NCBI RefSeq assembly: GCF_007746795.1
Contig: NZ_CP036343.1
Span: 3,962,369 to 4,026,368, forward strand
Length of the DNA: 64,000 bases
Direction: 5' to 3'
DNA from: Gimesia algae
GTDB taxonomy: Bacteria; Planctomycetota; Planctomycetia; Planctomycetales; Planctomycetaceae
Shown here: positions 1 to 8,205 of the stretch, in pieces
How the letters are laid out: each line of letters starts with the position of its first letter
How positions within the stretch are numbered: position 1 is the first letter of the stretch
Program-made: the position numbers and the translations under genes
The notes under the pieces: generated by a model
What the model was told of the DNA's origin: nothing
Database searches by the model: none
What the model saw: the letters and a program-made list of their open reading frames with translations, nothing else

Positions 1-138
1 CTGGAATTTTCCAGCATCTCTGCAGGCAACTGGCCGACACCACTATGGCACTGATTCATTCAATGCGTAGCAGGTCCGCCACACCCGTGACTGATGAGGA
101 ATACAATTTTCGTCGTGTAACACGACAAAGGGTATTCC
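1..138. other. Upstream region of the RNase E/G gene, with a hairpin next to its ribosome binding site
   Basis: One plus-strand frame is open from base 3 to a TAA at 159-161. It could be the 3' end of a gene that starts before the window and overlaps rne by about 20 bases, but the translated residues match no family I recognise, so no CDS is called. GTCGTG (112-117) and CACGAC (121-126) form a perfect 6-bp stem with a TAA loop. The stem directly abuts the AAAGGG Shine-Dalgarno-like stretch at 127-132 that serves the ATG at 139. Confidence 0.35.
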
Positions 139-1701
139 ATGAAAAAGGAAATGCTGATTAATGTCCTCCAACCGGAGGAAAGTCGAATCGCCATCGTTGA
201 AGATGGCATTCTCGAAGAACTTTATGTTGAACGAAACAGCCTCGAAAACCTGGTAGGAAATATCTACAAGGGAAGAGTTGTCAACATCGAACCCAGCATT
301 CAGGCTGCGTTTGTTGATTTTGGTGTCGGCCGAAACGGCTTCCTGCATGTCAGCGATATTGAGCATCAATATTACAAACACCTCACCGAACAAGGTGACG
401 GAAACGGTAAACCAGGACGCGGTCGAAACCAGAAGGGTCGCCGCGTGAATGAACGCAGCGTTGCCAACAAACCCCCCATTCAGGAAATTCTGAAACGGGG
501 GAGTGAAGTTCTGGTACAGGTCATCAAAGAAGGGATTGGCAATAAAGGCCCTACCCTCTCAACTTATATCAGTATTCCCGGACGCTACCTGGTGATCATG
601 CCTGGACTGCAACGGGTGGGTATCAGCCGCAAAATTGCTGATGAAGATGTACGTAAAGACCTGAGAACAATTCTAACCCAACTGGCCCCTCCACCGGGCC
701 TCGGATTTATCGTGCGTACTGCCGGGATCGACCGGACTGCTGATGATCTCAAGCGGGACTTAAACTATCTGTTGCGCCTCTGGGGAACCATTGTAGGTCG
801 TATTAAAAAACTACCCGCTCCCGTCGAGATTTATTCGGAGAGCGATATGATGATCCGGACGATTCGCGACATCTATAACAGCGAAATCGATACGCTCTAC
901 ATCGACGAACCGACGGCGTATCAGAGAGCCAGAGACTTTATGAAAGTCGTGCTGCCCAAGCACGTCAATCGGGTCAAACACTACACTGGCAACGACCCCA
1001 TCTTCTACAACAGTAAACTGGATGATGAAATTTGCAGCATCCAGAATCGCCATGTCCCCATGAAAGGGGGCGGCTCGATTGTTATTGACCAGACAGAAGC
1101 ATTAGTCGCCATCGACGTTAACAGTGGAAACTATCGCGCAGATGACAATGCGGAAAAAACCGCGTTCAAAGTCAATATGAAAGCGGCTGAAGAAATCAGT
1201 CGACAAATCAGATTGCGTGACCTCGGTGGTGTGATCGTAATCGATTTCATCGATATGCGGGAAGAAAAACATCGACGTTCCGTGGAACGCAGATTAAGAG
1301 AACTCGTCAAACGTGATCGTGCCCGCACCAAAGTATTACGCATCAGTCCCTTTGGCCTGATCGAGATGACACGCCAGCGAATTCGCCCTTCTCTGCGGCG
1401 CAGCATGTATGAGGACTGTCCTTCCTGTCGCGGAACCGGCCAGGTCAAAACCGCCGAGAGCATGGCTATCGAAGTCATGCGAACCCTGATGACCACTGTG
1501 AATAAGAAAAACATTTCACGGCTCGTACTGAATGTACACGAAAATGTCGCCAACTATCTCAACAACAAGCGGCGGAAAGACATCACCCAACTGGAAGAAA
1601 CCGCTCAGACTTCAATAATAATTAACGCTCGTACAGATGTAGAGCCAGAACATTTAATGACCCGATGTTATGACGATATTGGAAATGAAGTAAATTTCTA
1701 G
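139..1701 (+). CDS. rne: Ribonuclease E/G family endoribonuclease
   Basis: Single-strand endoribonuclease of the Rne/Rng family, which processes rRNA and tRNA and starts mRNA decay in the cytoplasm. The 520-residue protein has an S1 RNA-binding region at about residues 38-145. That region is interrupted by a basic Gly/Arg/Lys insert around 85-110. The catalytic core carries the two metal-binding aspartates in AIDVNSG (D326) and VIDFIDM (D369). The zinc-link motif CPSC (C427, C430) tetramerises family members. The protein ends soon after the core, so it lacks the long disordered degradosome scaffold of E. coli RNase E and resembles RNase G or short RNase E in size. ATG at 139 has AAAGGG seven bases upstream; a second ATG at 151 is less likely. 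The bL21 gene follows after 249 bases. The choice between Rne and Rng is not settled. Confidence 0.93.
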   Translation: MKKEMLINVLQPEESRIAIVEDGILEELYVERNSLENLVGNIYKGRVVNIEPSIQAAFVDFGVGRNGFLHVSDIEHQYYKHLTEQGDGNGKPGRGRNQKGRRVNERSVANKPPIQEILKRGSEVLVQVIKEGIGNKGPTLSTYISIPGRYLVIMPGLQRVGISRKIADEDVRKDLRTILTQLAPPPGLGFIVRTAGIDRTADDLKRDLNYLLRLWGTIVGRIKKLPAPVEIYSESDMMIRTIRDIYNSEIDTLYIDEPTAYQRARDFMKVVLPKHVNRVKHYTGNDPIFYNSKLDDEICSIQNRHVPMKGGGSIVIDQTEALVAIDVNSGNYRADDNAEKTAFKVNMKAAEEISRQIRLRDLGGVIVIDFIDMREEKHRRSVERRLRELVKRDRARTKVLRISPFGLIEMTRQRIRPSLRRSMYEDCPSCRGTGQVKTAESMAIEVMRTLMTTVNKKNISRLVLNVHENVANYLNNKRRKDITQLEETAQTSIIINARTDVEPEHLMTRCYDDIGNEVNF

Positions 1702-1950
1702 TGGTTTCTGACTCGAAATTTCAAAAGTGAGACCTTACAATGCCCTGCTCGCTATTCGTATGATTGCAGCAGATTTTGCGTAAAGCAAACACTCTGAAAC
1801 GAATTGCCGCAGCAAAGCATGATTGCTTAACTATATACTATCAATGGCATTGCGCGATTGATTCTGAATACAAACCGGATTGAGTTCGATACATCAATCC
1901 GTCTTCAGCAAATTATTGATCAAAGTGTAAGAAGAAAAGAAGGTTTGAGG
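1702..1950 (+). promoter_or_regulatory. Leader region of rplU with inverted repeats
   Basis: This 249-base gap before the bL21 start holds a TATACT -10-like hexamer at 1834-1839, without a convincing -35 at normal spacing. Two inverted repeats are present: AAGCA-TGAT-TGCTT at 1815-1828, and a perfect 8-bp stem CGGATTGA/TCAATCCG at 1876-1901 with a 10-base loop. The second lies downstream of the possible -10 and so would be in the mRNA leader. Several ribosomal-protein operons are autoregulated through such leaders, but no known leader class is recognised here. Confidence 0.35.
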
Positions 1951-2331
1951 ATGTTTGTAGTAATCGAAGATGGCAGCCGTCAATATACGGTTCAGGAAGG
2001 CGATACCCTGACAATCGACTACCGTGCTACTGCAAAAGAAGGCGATCCCATTACTTTTGAAAACGTTCTGCTGGCCAACGGTGGAGGAGCCAGTTCAATT
2101 GGTGCCCCCACTATTGAAGGAGCATCCGTTGAAGCAGAAGTCGTTCAGGCAGAACTGAAGGGTGAAAAACTCGAAATTCAAAAGTTTCGACGCCGTAAGA
2201 ATTCTCGCCGACACACAGGTCACCGCCAGAAACACACATCAGTCCTGATTAAAACAATCAACGTCCCTGGACTGGAAATTGTTGAATCGGCAGCAGCTGA
2301 AGAAACAGAAACCGCGACTGCGGAAGGTTAA
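1951..2331 (+). CDS. rplU: 50S ribosomal protein bL21
   Basis: Structural protein of the large ribosomal subunit that binds 23S rRNA. The start is set at ATG 1951 because bL21 proteins begin with a short M(Y/F)-A/V-V-I-x-x-G-G/S segment, seen here as MFVVIEDGSRQY, and because AGAAGG lies seven bases upstream at 1938-1943. The frame is open a further 31 codons upstream without family similarity. The body contains the basic FRRRKNSRRHTGHRQ stretch typical of bL21 near residues 75-90. The protein is 126 residues against about 103 in E. coli; the extra length is an acidic Ala/Glu/Thr tail. bL27 (rpmA), the usual partner, is absent: a strong terminator follows and the next gene is lpxB. Confidence 0.95.
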   Translation: MFVVIEDGSRQYTVQEGDTLTIDYRATAKEGDPITFENVLLANGGGASSIGAPTIEGASVEAEVVQAELKGEKLEIQKFRRRKNSRRHTGHRQKHTSVLIKTINVPGLEIVESAAAEETETATAEG

Positions 2332-2400
2332 TCCTTCTGATAGCGGAACTTAGACTGCTTTCCATCAAGCAGCTGAGTTCAACCACACATTGATCGCATC

Positions 2401-2443
2401 AAACAGCTCCCTGATTTATTTTTCAGGGAGCTGTTTTCATTTC
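2401..2443 (+). terminator. Intrinsic terminator after rplU
   Basis: A perfect 14-bp stem (AAACAGCTCCCTGA at 2401-2414, TCAGGGAGCTGTTT at 2423-2436) encloses an 8-base T/A loop and is followed by TTCATTT. It lies 70 bases after the bL21 stop and isolates rne-rplU from lpxB. Confidence 0.9.
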
Positions 2444-2480
2444 CAGTCACCTTTCTGATAAAACCTTCGACAAATCGGGG

Positions 2481-2508
2481 TTGACCAAAAACCCTTATTC
2501 AGCATAAC
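2481..2508 (+). promoter_or_regulatory. Candidate sigma70-type promoter for lpxB
   Basis: TTGACC (2481-2486), a 16-base spacer and CATAAC (2503-2508) lie between the rplU terminator and lpxB. The -35 is good and the -10 is weak. Its place just after a terminator and 139 bases before the lpxB start is what makes it plausible. Confidence 0.35.
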
Positions 2509-2646
2509 TTTACGGGGCTTGGGTAGGAGAACAGTCCATCTGAATGCCTATGGGGATTCGCTGTTGCTCCACACCCGTCTTCATGAATTGTGTCGAGTCT
2601 ATTTCCTCGACGCGTTTTGATTCAAGAACTGAATGAGGATACTCTG

Positions 2647-3816
2647 ATGCACCTGTTTTTTTCTGTCGGCGAGCCAAGCGGTGATCAGCATACAGCACAC
2701 CTGATTGAAGAAATTCGCAAGCGGAATCCAGATGTTTCCTTTTCTGCATTTGGGGGACCTGAAATGCAGTCAGCCGGTTGTCACCTTGAAGTCAGACTGA
2801 CTGATTATGCCGTCATGGGGATCTTCAATGTGTTACCGCTCATTTTTAAATTCATTCAACTGCTCAGGCAGGCGGGACAATACCTGGAGACTCACCGCCC
2901 CGATGCAGTCATTCTGGTTGATTTTCCAGGATTCAACTGGTGGGTTGCCAGAAAAGCCAAAGCATTGGGCATCCCCGTATTTTATTACCTCCCCCCTCAA
3001 CTCTGGGCCTGGGCCCCCTGGCGCATACGCCGCGTTCGTAAACACGTAGATTATGTCCTTTCGGGATTAAAGTTCGAAAAAGCATGGTACGAATCCAGAG
3101 GAGTCAAAGTCGACTACATCGGACATCCATTTTTTGATGAAGTTGCTTCAAAAGAACTGGACAGCACCATTCTGAGCGAGCTCAACCAATCGACGAAAAA
3201 AGTGGGGATTCTGCCTGGTTCACGTACCAGTGAAGTTACTCGAAACTTTCCTTTCATACTGCAAATTGTAAATCAACTCTCTGATCAACTTCCTCCTGGA
3301 GTTACATTTCCTGTCGCCTGCTACAGGGAAGCACACCTTGAACTCTGTGCAAAATTTATTCAGGAAGCAAAACTCAGCCACTTACCGATCCAGCTCTACC
3401 TCAAAAAGACATCGGAAATTATCGAATCTGCTGATTGTTGCCTGATGGTATCAGGTTCGGTCAGCCTCGAGTTACTGGCTAGAAAAACCCCTGCTGTTGT
3501 CATCTACCGCAGCCACTGGGGCATGTATTTTATGGCACACTTATTAATAACCTGCAAGTACATGTCGCTGCCGAATCTGATTGCAGACAGAGAACTTATG
3601 CCTGAATTCCCTTCTGTGGGATCACCAGTAAAAGATGTGGCGAAAATAACAACCATACTGGGTGACTGGATCAGGACTCCACTCTCACTGGAAAGAGCCC
3701 GCCATAAACTCTCCTCACTTTATGACGAAACCGTAATTCCTGGAGCGTCAGCTCAAGCTGCTGAAGCGATCTTGAACAAGTTAGAGACTCCATCGCAACA
3801 GAAATCAGCAGCATAA
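2647..3816 (+). CDS. lpxB: Lipid-A-disaccharide synthase
   Basis: GT19 glycosyltransferase that joins UDP-2,3-diacylglucosamine and lipid X into the lipid A disaccharide at the inner face of the inner membrane. The 389-residue product opens with FFSVGEPSGDQH, equivalent to the AGExSGD motif of LpxB. It continues with VDFPGFNWWVARKAK, YLPPQLWAWAPWR, the YIGHPFFDE segment and GILPGSRTSEV, all diagnostic of the family. Length matches the usual 380-390. ATG 2647 is chosen because TGAGGAT lies about seven bases upstream and the family start fits; the frame is open 19 codons further upstream. No other lpx gene is in the window, so the gene stands alone here. Its presence supports a lipopolysaccharide-type outer membrane. 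Confidence 0.94.
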   Translation: MHLFFSVGEPSGDQHTAHLIEEIRKRNPDVSFSAFGGPEMQSAGCHLEVRLTDYAVMGIFNVLPLIFKFIQLLRQAGQYLETHRPDAVILVDFPGFNWWVARKAKALGIPVFYYLPPQLWAWAPWRIRRVRKHVDYVLSGLKFEKAWYESRGVKVDYIGHPFFDEVASKELDSTILSELNQSTKKVGILPGSRTSEVTRNFPFILQIVNQLSDQLPPGVTFPVACYREAHLELCAKFIQEAKLSHLPIQLYLKKTSEIIESADCCLMVSGSVSLELLARKTPAVVIYRSHWGMYFMAHLLITCKYMSLPNLIADRELMPEFPSVGSPVKDVAKITTILGDWIRTPLSLERARHKLSSLYDETVIPGASAQAAEAILNKLETPSQQKSAA

Positions 3817-4060
3817 TATACGCATAGGCATCATCCGATTGCTGATTTGTGTAAAATCAGGAACAAAACGACTATTTTCCCCTTAGAATTTAGGGAACCT
3901 TTAATTGTTTGTTTTGTGTGAATGGTCCTCCAGAATTCAGCTCGTTAGAATCGTCGAATACGTTGAAACAGGCAGACCACAAGTAAAACTGTGATTCTGG
4001 TCAACTGAATATTTTTCACTTCGAAACACGCATTTTGGATCATCGGGACTACGTAGACTA

Positions 4061-5107
4061 ATGGGTAAAAAAACGATCCGTATCGGAATTGTGGGTGCAG
4101 GGGCCAATACAAAAGCCCGCCATATTCCAGGATTTCAAGCTATTGAGGATGTCGAAATTGTGGGGGTTGTTAACTCGACTCCTGCATCGACTGACAAAGT
4201 GGCTCGCAAATATGCGATCCCACAAACTTACTCACATTGGAAAGAACTGGTTGAAGATCCGGAAATTGACGCCGTAATGATCGGGACCTGGCCGGATCTG
4301 CACTGTGAAATCACTTGTATGGCTCTGGAAGCAGGCAAGCATGTTCTGACCGAAGCCAGAATGGCACGAAATCTGGCCGAAGCAAAACAGATGCTTCAAG
4401 TTTCTCAGGCAAGACCCGACCTGATCGCCCAGATTGTCCCCAGTCCCTTTGGCCTCAAATACCATCCGGAAGTCATTAAACTGATCACCCAGAAATATCT
4501 GGGCTCTTTACGAGAAGTGATTGTGCTGGGGGCTGACGACTCGTTCTGGGACTACAGTAAAAAATTGCATTGGCGTCAGGACAAAGAAATCAGCGGGAAC
4601 AATGTGCTCACGATGGGAATCCTGCACGAGACTCTCAGTCGTTGGGTTCCTCCTGTCGAACGTGTCTTCGCACAAAGCTCTATTTTTGAACCTCAGCGGC
4701 CCTCAACAAAAAGGCCAGGTAATGCTGATGTGACCATCCCGGACAGTCTGCAGATCGTAACCAGACTGCAGGGCGGAGCCAACGCCATGTACCACCTCAG
4801 TGGTTCGATCCTGTTTGGCCCGGGGCTGCAGATTCACCTGTACGGAAGCCATGGTACAATCAAGGTTCATTTCACTCCGGAAGAGAAAATCTTCGTAGGT
4901 CATATGGGTGAAACTGAATTAAAAGAAATTCAGGTCCCACAGGCAGATCAGGGTGGTTGGCGCGTCGAGGCAGAGTTTATCGGTGCGATTCGCGGCGAAG
5001 AAATCGTACATCACACAGACTTTGCATCAGGTGTGAAATATATGGAATTTACAGAAGCGGTCGCTCTGAGCTGCGAAAAAAACCAACCGATGGCACTGCC
5101 TCTGTAA
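4061..5107 (+). CDS. Gfo/Idh/MocA family oxidoreductase-like protein
   Basis: Cytoplasmic NAD(P)-dependent sugar oxidoreductase-type protein of 348 residues. The N-terminal Rossmann fold is clear: IGIVGAGANTKARH at about residues 7-20, DAVMIGTWPDLHCEI near 69-83 and KHVLTEARMARN near 92-103. In most family members the last segment carries an E-K-P triad whose lysine takes part in catalysis. Here it reads E-A-R, so the lysine is replaced. The C-terminal alpha/beta domain has a conserved ILHETLSRW histidine region and a GSxGTIKVHF strand. Planctomycetes carry dozens of such genes, usually for sugar or inositol breakdown; the substrate cannot be told. It stands alone, 244 bases after lpxB, with no clear Shine-Dalgarno site. 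Confidence 0.85.
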   Translation: MGKKTIRIGIVGAGANTKARHIPGFQAIEDVEIVGVVNSTPASTDKVARKYAIPQTYSHWKELVEDPEIDAVMIGTWPDLHCEITCMALEAGKHVLTEARMARNLAEAKQMLQVSQARPDLIAQIVPSPFGLKYHPEVIKLITQKYLGSLREVIVLGADDSFWDYSKKLHWRQDKEISGNNVLTMGILHETLSRWVPPVERVFAQSSIFEPQRPSTKRPGNADVTIPDSLQIVTRLQGGANAMYHLSGSILFGPGLQIHLYGSHGTIKVHFTPEEKIFVGHMGETELKEIQVPQADQGGWRVEAEFIGAIRGEEIVHHTDFASGVKYMEFTEAVALSCEKNQPMALPL

Positions 5108-5244
5108 GACCCGCCGACCAGGATGCTATGATATTTAGACAAATACTTGCTAGCTTTCACTCTGCCCGACAGATACAGCAGGGTCGCCCGTCGTTGGGAA
5201 TTCCGGTATAAGGTCAGCTAACAGATCGAAGAATCGCACGAACC

Positions 5245-6240
5245 ATGACGAAACCATATGAGTCGGAATTACATATAGCCCTTGCAGCCGTCAAGCAGGC
5301 TTCTCTGATTTGTCGCTCAGTTCAATCAGCGATCACAGATGAAGTGCTGGAAAAGAAAGATAAAAGTCCGGTTACAATCGCTGATTTCAGCAGCCAGGCA
5401 GTGATCTGCCGAGAGCTGCTTCAAGCATTTCCTGCAGACCCCGTCATCGGCGAAGAAGATGCCGCTGAGTTGAAAGAGTCTGAAAACCAGGAGTTTCTGG
5501 AAAAGATCGTCTCTGAACTCTCAGTAGCGGGTATTCCTGATACCACTCCGGAACAGGTATGTTCCTGGATAGATCATGGCGGTGCAAAAACTTATAGCAA
5601 TCGTTTCTGGACACTCGATCCGATTGATGGTACCAAAGGTTTCCTGCGAAAAGAACAATATGCCGTTTCTCTCGCACTGATCGTTGACGGTAAAATAGTC
5701 GTCGGAGTTTTAGGTTGCCCTAACCTTGCCTGCCCTGAGGATCAATCTGTCACAGGTACGATTTATTATGCAGTCGCAGGCCAGGGTGCATTCGCCATGC
5801 CCCTTGAACCGGACAATTCTCAGGTTTCGTCTCCTATCCATTCCACGACGACACAGGACTTCTCGGAATCGCGATTTTGTGAGTCTGTCGAGTCCGGGCA
5901 TAGCTCTCACGGGCATTCACAACAGATCGCAGCCCAACTGGGGATTGAAAAAGACCCCAGACGACTCGACAGCCAGGCGAAGTACGCCATCGTGGGACAA
6001 GGGGAAGCAGACATCTACATGAGACTACCAACGCGAGCCGGGTATCGTGAAAAAATCTGGGATCATGCTGCAGGAGTTTTACTGGTTGAGGAAGCAGGGG
6101 GCACCGTGACGGACATCCACGGAAAACCCCTCGAATTTGACCAGGGCTACGAACTCGCCAACAATCAGGGTGTCATAGTCACAAATGGTCTGTTGCATCC
6201 AAAACTGATCCAGACTTTGAAAGAACTGGGAATCAGCTAA
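5245..6240 (+). CDS. 3'(2'),5'-bisphosphate nucleotidase-like phosphatase
   Basis: Magnesium-dependent phosphatase of the inositol monophosphatase superfamily, closest by motif to the HAL2/SAL1/CysQ group. These enzymes remove the 3' phosphate from PAP, the by-product of PAPS-dependent sulfation and sulfate reduction. The 331-residue protein shows the metal-binding motifs in order: VIGEEDA near residues 70-76, LDPIDGTKGFLRK near 128-140 and IWDHAAGVLLVEEAGG near 268-283. The GTKGFLR wording is typical of HAL2-type rather than inositol-specific enzymes. The next gene encodes an SLC13/RCK permease only 50 bases away, and some members of that permease family import sulfate, which fits a sulfur role. 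A generic inositol-phosphatase function is the alternative. Confidence 0.85.
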   Translation: MTKPYESELHIALAAVKQASLICRSVQSAITDEVLEKKDKSPVTIADFSSQAVICRELLQAFPADPVIGEEDAAELKESENQEFLEKIVSELSVAGIPDTTPEQVCSWIDHGGAKTYSNRFWTLDPIDGTKGFLRKEQYAVSLALIVDGKIVVGVLGCPNLACPEDQSVTGTIYYAVAGQGAFAMPLEPDNSQVSSPIHSTTTQDFSESRFCESVESGHSSHGHSQQIAAQLGIEKDPRRLDSQAKYAIVGQGEADIYMRLPTRAGYREKIWDHAAGVLLVEEAGGTVTDIHGKPLEFDQGYELANNQGVIVTNGLLHPKLIQTLKELGIS

Positions 6241-6289
6241 TAGTGAAACTCGATTTGATACATCTTTTGATTATGAATTATTGACCCAC

Positions 6290-8065
6290 ATGGACTGGCA
6301 TATTGTAGTTACGTTTCTGGTTTTGAGTGGAGTAATCTGCTCCCTGACGTTTCTGCGTGCCGGTGCCGACACCATCTTAATGGGAGGGCTCACGATTCTG
6401 GTTGTGACAGGGGTAATTCCGGCAGAAGATGCCATCGCCGGTTTTGCCAATGAAGGTCTGATTGCCGTTGCTTTTCTATTTGTTGTGAGCGAAGGGATCA
6501 GACAGACCGGCGGATTCGCCTTCACTGGACAGCAAATGCTGGGTCGTCCCAAATCTCTGACAGATGCCCAGGCCCGGGTCATGCTCCCTTCAGCGGTCCT
6601 GAGCGCCTTTCTCAACAACACTCCCGTCGTCGCTATGATGATGCCCATCATTTCAGACTGGGCCAAGAAAATGAGGATCTCAGTATCACATCTGATGCTG
6701 CCTTTAAGCTACGCTGCCATTCTGGGAGGGCTGTGCACGCTTGTCGGAACCAGCACAACGCTGGTGGTTGATGGACTGCTGCAACACCAGACGCATCGCC
6801 CCGGGTTATCCATGTTTGAAATTGCATGGGTCGGAATCCCCATTATGATCATCGGCTTGATCTACCTGCTGATATTCTCTCGCTGGCTCCTGCCTGAACG
6901 CAAACCAGCCATCACTCCCATGGACGATCCACGTGAATATACCGTGGAAATGATTGTCGAACCAGGGTGCCCCCTGATTGGTAAAACGATCGAACAGGCG
7001 GGACTGCGTCATCTGGCGGGAATGTATCTGATGGAAATCGACCGCAAGGACGATGTCATCGCCGCTGTTTCCTCCAATGAACGACTGGAAGCCAATGATC
7101 AGCTGGTATTCGTGGGAATTGTGGAATCAGTCATTGATCTTCAGAAAATCCCGGGGCTGAAACCTGCAACCGATCAGCTGTTTAAACTCTCAGGACCTCG
7201 TTCTGAGCGTTGTCTGATCGAAGCGGTTGTCTCCGACAGCTTTCGTTTTATCAACATGTCAATTCGCACAGCCAAATTCCGGTCTAATTACAATGCAGCT
7301 GTCATTGCCGTGGCCCGCAACGGACAACGCATCAACAAAAAAATCGGCGACATTGAACTCCAGCGCGGAGACACTCTCTTAATAGAAGCACATCCTTCCT
7401 TCATTGATCAGCAGAGAAATTCGCGTGAATTCTTTCTGGTGAGCCAGGTAGAAGATTCCACTCCTCCGCGGCATGAACGCGCCTGGATTGCCCGCACGAT
7501 CTTACTGGCCATGATCCTGATGGTTGCGATCGCGAACATCAAGATGATCGTCGCTGCCATGGTTGCCGCCGGGCTGATGACGGCAACACGCTGCTGCAGT
7601 GCGACCGAAGCAAAGCGGTCCATAGACTGGGGCGTACTGATCACGATCGCAGCTGGCCTGGGAATTGGGCGGGCTATTGAGAATTCCGGAGCAGCCACTT
7701 TGATTGCATCCAGTTTTACAGGGATGGCAAATAACAGTCCTCTGGCCGTTCTGGCTATCCTGTCATTGATCACCCTGGTCCTTACAAACCTGATCACAGC
7801 TAAAGCGACAGCCACATTAATTTTCCCGATTGCCGTTGCCACAGCTGCCACTTTGAATGTCGATTTGATGCCCTTTGTCATTACGATCACAATTTCCGCA
7901 GCTGCCTGCTTTGCGACTCCCATTGGTTATCAGACCAATCTGATGGTTTTCGGTCCCGGTGGGTATAAATATGCAGACTACCTCCGTATTGGAGGCCCAT
8001 TGACTCTGATCGTCTGGCTGATGACTGTGATCATCGTACCTCTTGCCTGGCCATTCAATCCGTGA
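6290..8065 (+). CDS. SLC13-family permease with two RCK_C (TrkA-C) domains
   Basis: Inner-membrane anion permease of the divalent anion:sodium symporter type, about 591 residues. An N-terminal block of membrane segments contains the family's SAFLNNTPVVAM hairpin (about residues 104-115). Two cytoplasmic RCK_C-like domains follow at about 205-290 and 300-385, with LIGKTIEQAGLR and the later LIEAVV repeat. A second membrane block carries the symmetric LTNLITAKATA motif. Several cyanobacterial and algal proteins of this layout transport sulfate; others move dicarboxylates or are uncharacterised. ATG 6290 is chosen; an in-frame TTG at 6281 would add three residues, and neither has a Shine-Dalgarno site. 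The upstream neighbour is a PAP-phosphatase-like gene, so sulfate is the favoured but unproven substrate. Confidence 0.85.
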   Translation: MDWHIVVTFLVLSGVICSLTFLRAGADTILMGGLTILVVTGVIPAEDAIAGFANEGLIAVAFLFVVSEGIRQTGGFAFTGQQMLGRPKSLTDAQARVMLPSAVLSAFLNNTPVVAMMMPIISDWAKKMRISVSHLMLPLSYAAILGGLCTLVGTSTTLVVDGLLQHQTHRPGLSMFEIAWVGIPIMIIGLIYLLIFSRWLLPERKPAITPMDDPREYTVEMIVEPGCPLIGKTIEQAGLRHLAGMYLMEIDRKDDVIAAVSSNERLEANDQLVFVGIVESVIDLQKIPGLKPATDQLFKLSGPRSERCLIEAVVSDSFRFINMSIRTAKFRSNYNAAVIAVARNGQRINKKIGDIELQRGDTLLIEAHPSFIDQQRNSREFFLVSQVEDSTPPRHERAWIARTILLAMILMVAIANIKMIVAAMVAAGLMTATRCCSATEAKRSIDWGVLITIAAGLGIGRAIENSGAATLIASSFTGMANNSPLAVLAILSLITLVLTNLITAKATATLIFPIAVATAATLNVDLMPFVITITISAAACFATPIGYQTNLMVFGPGGYKYADYLRIGGPLTLIVWLMTVIIVPLAWPFNP

Positions 8066-8205
8066 TACTGTAAATGCGGGATTTATTCACGTCAGGAAAT
8101 CCTTCGACTCGGATTATCTTTGTAGAACGTGAAAATAATCATTCAGTGAGTCTCGTTCCAGTATTCAGACACGAGCTCGTTTCCCTTAATTTTCAGGGCT
8201 TAAAT

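Noticed and set aside
1131..1553. 140-codon minus-strand frame inside the RNase E/G gene
   Set aside because: Shadow frame opposite the conserved catalytic domain.
3870..3900. Possible terminator after lpxB (CCCT...AGGG)
   Set aside because: The stem has only four to five pairs with a large loop, and no T-run follows.
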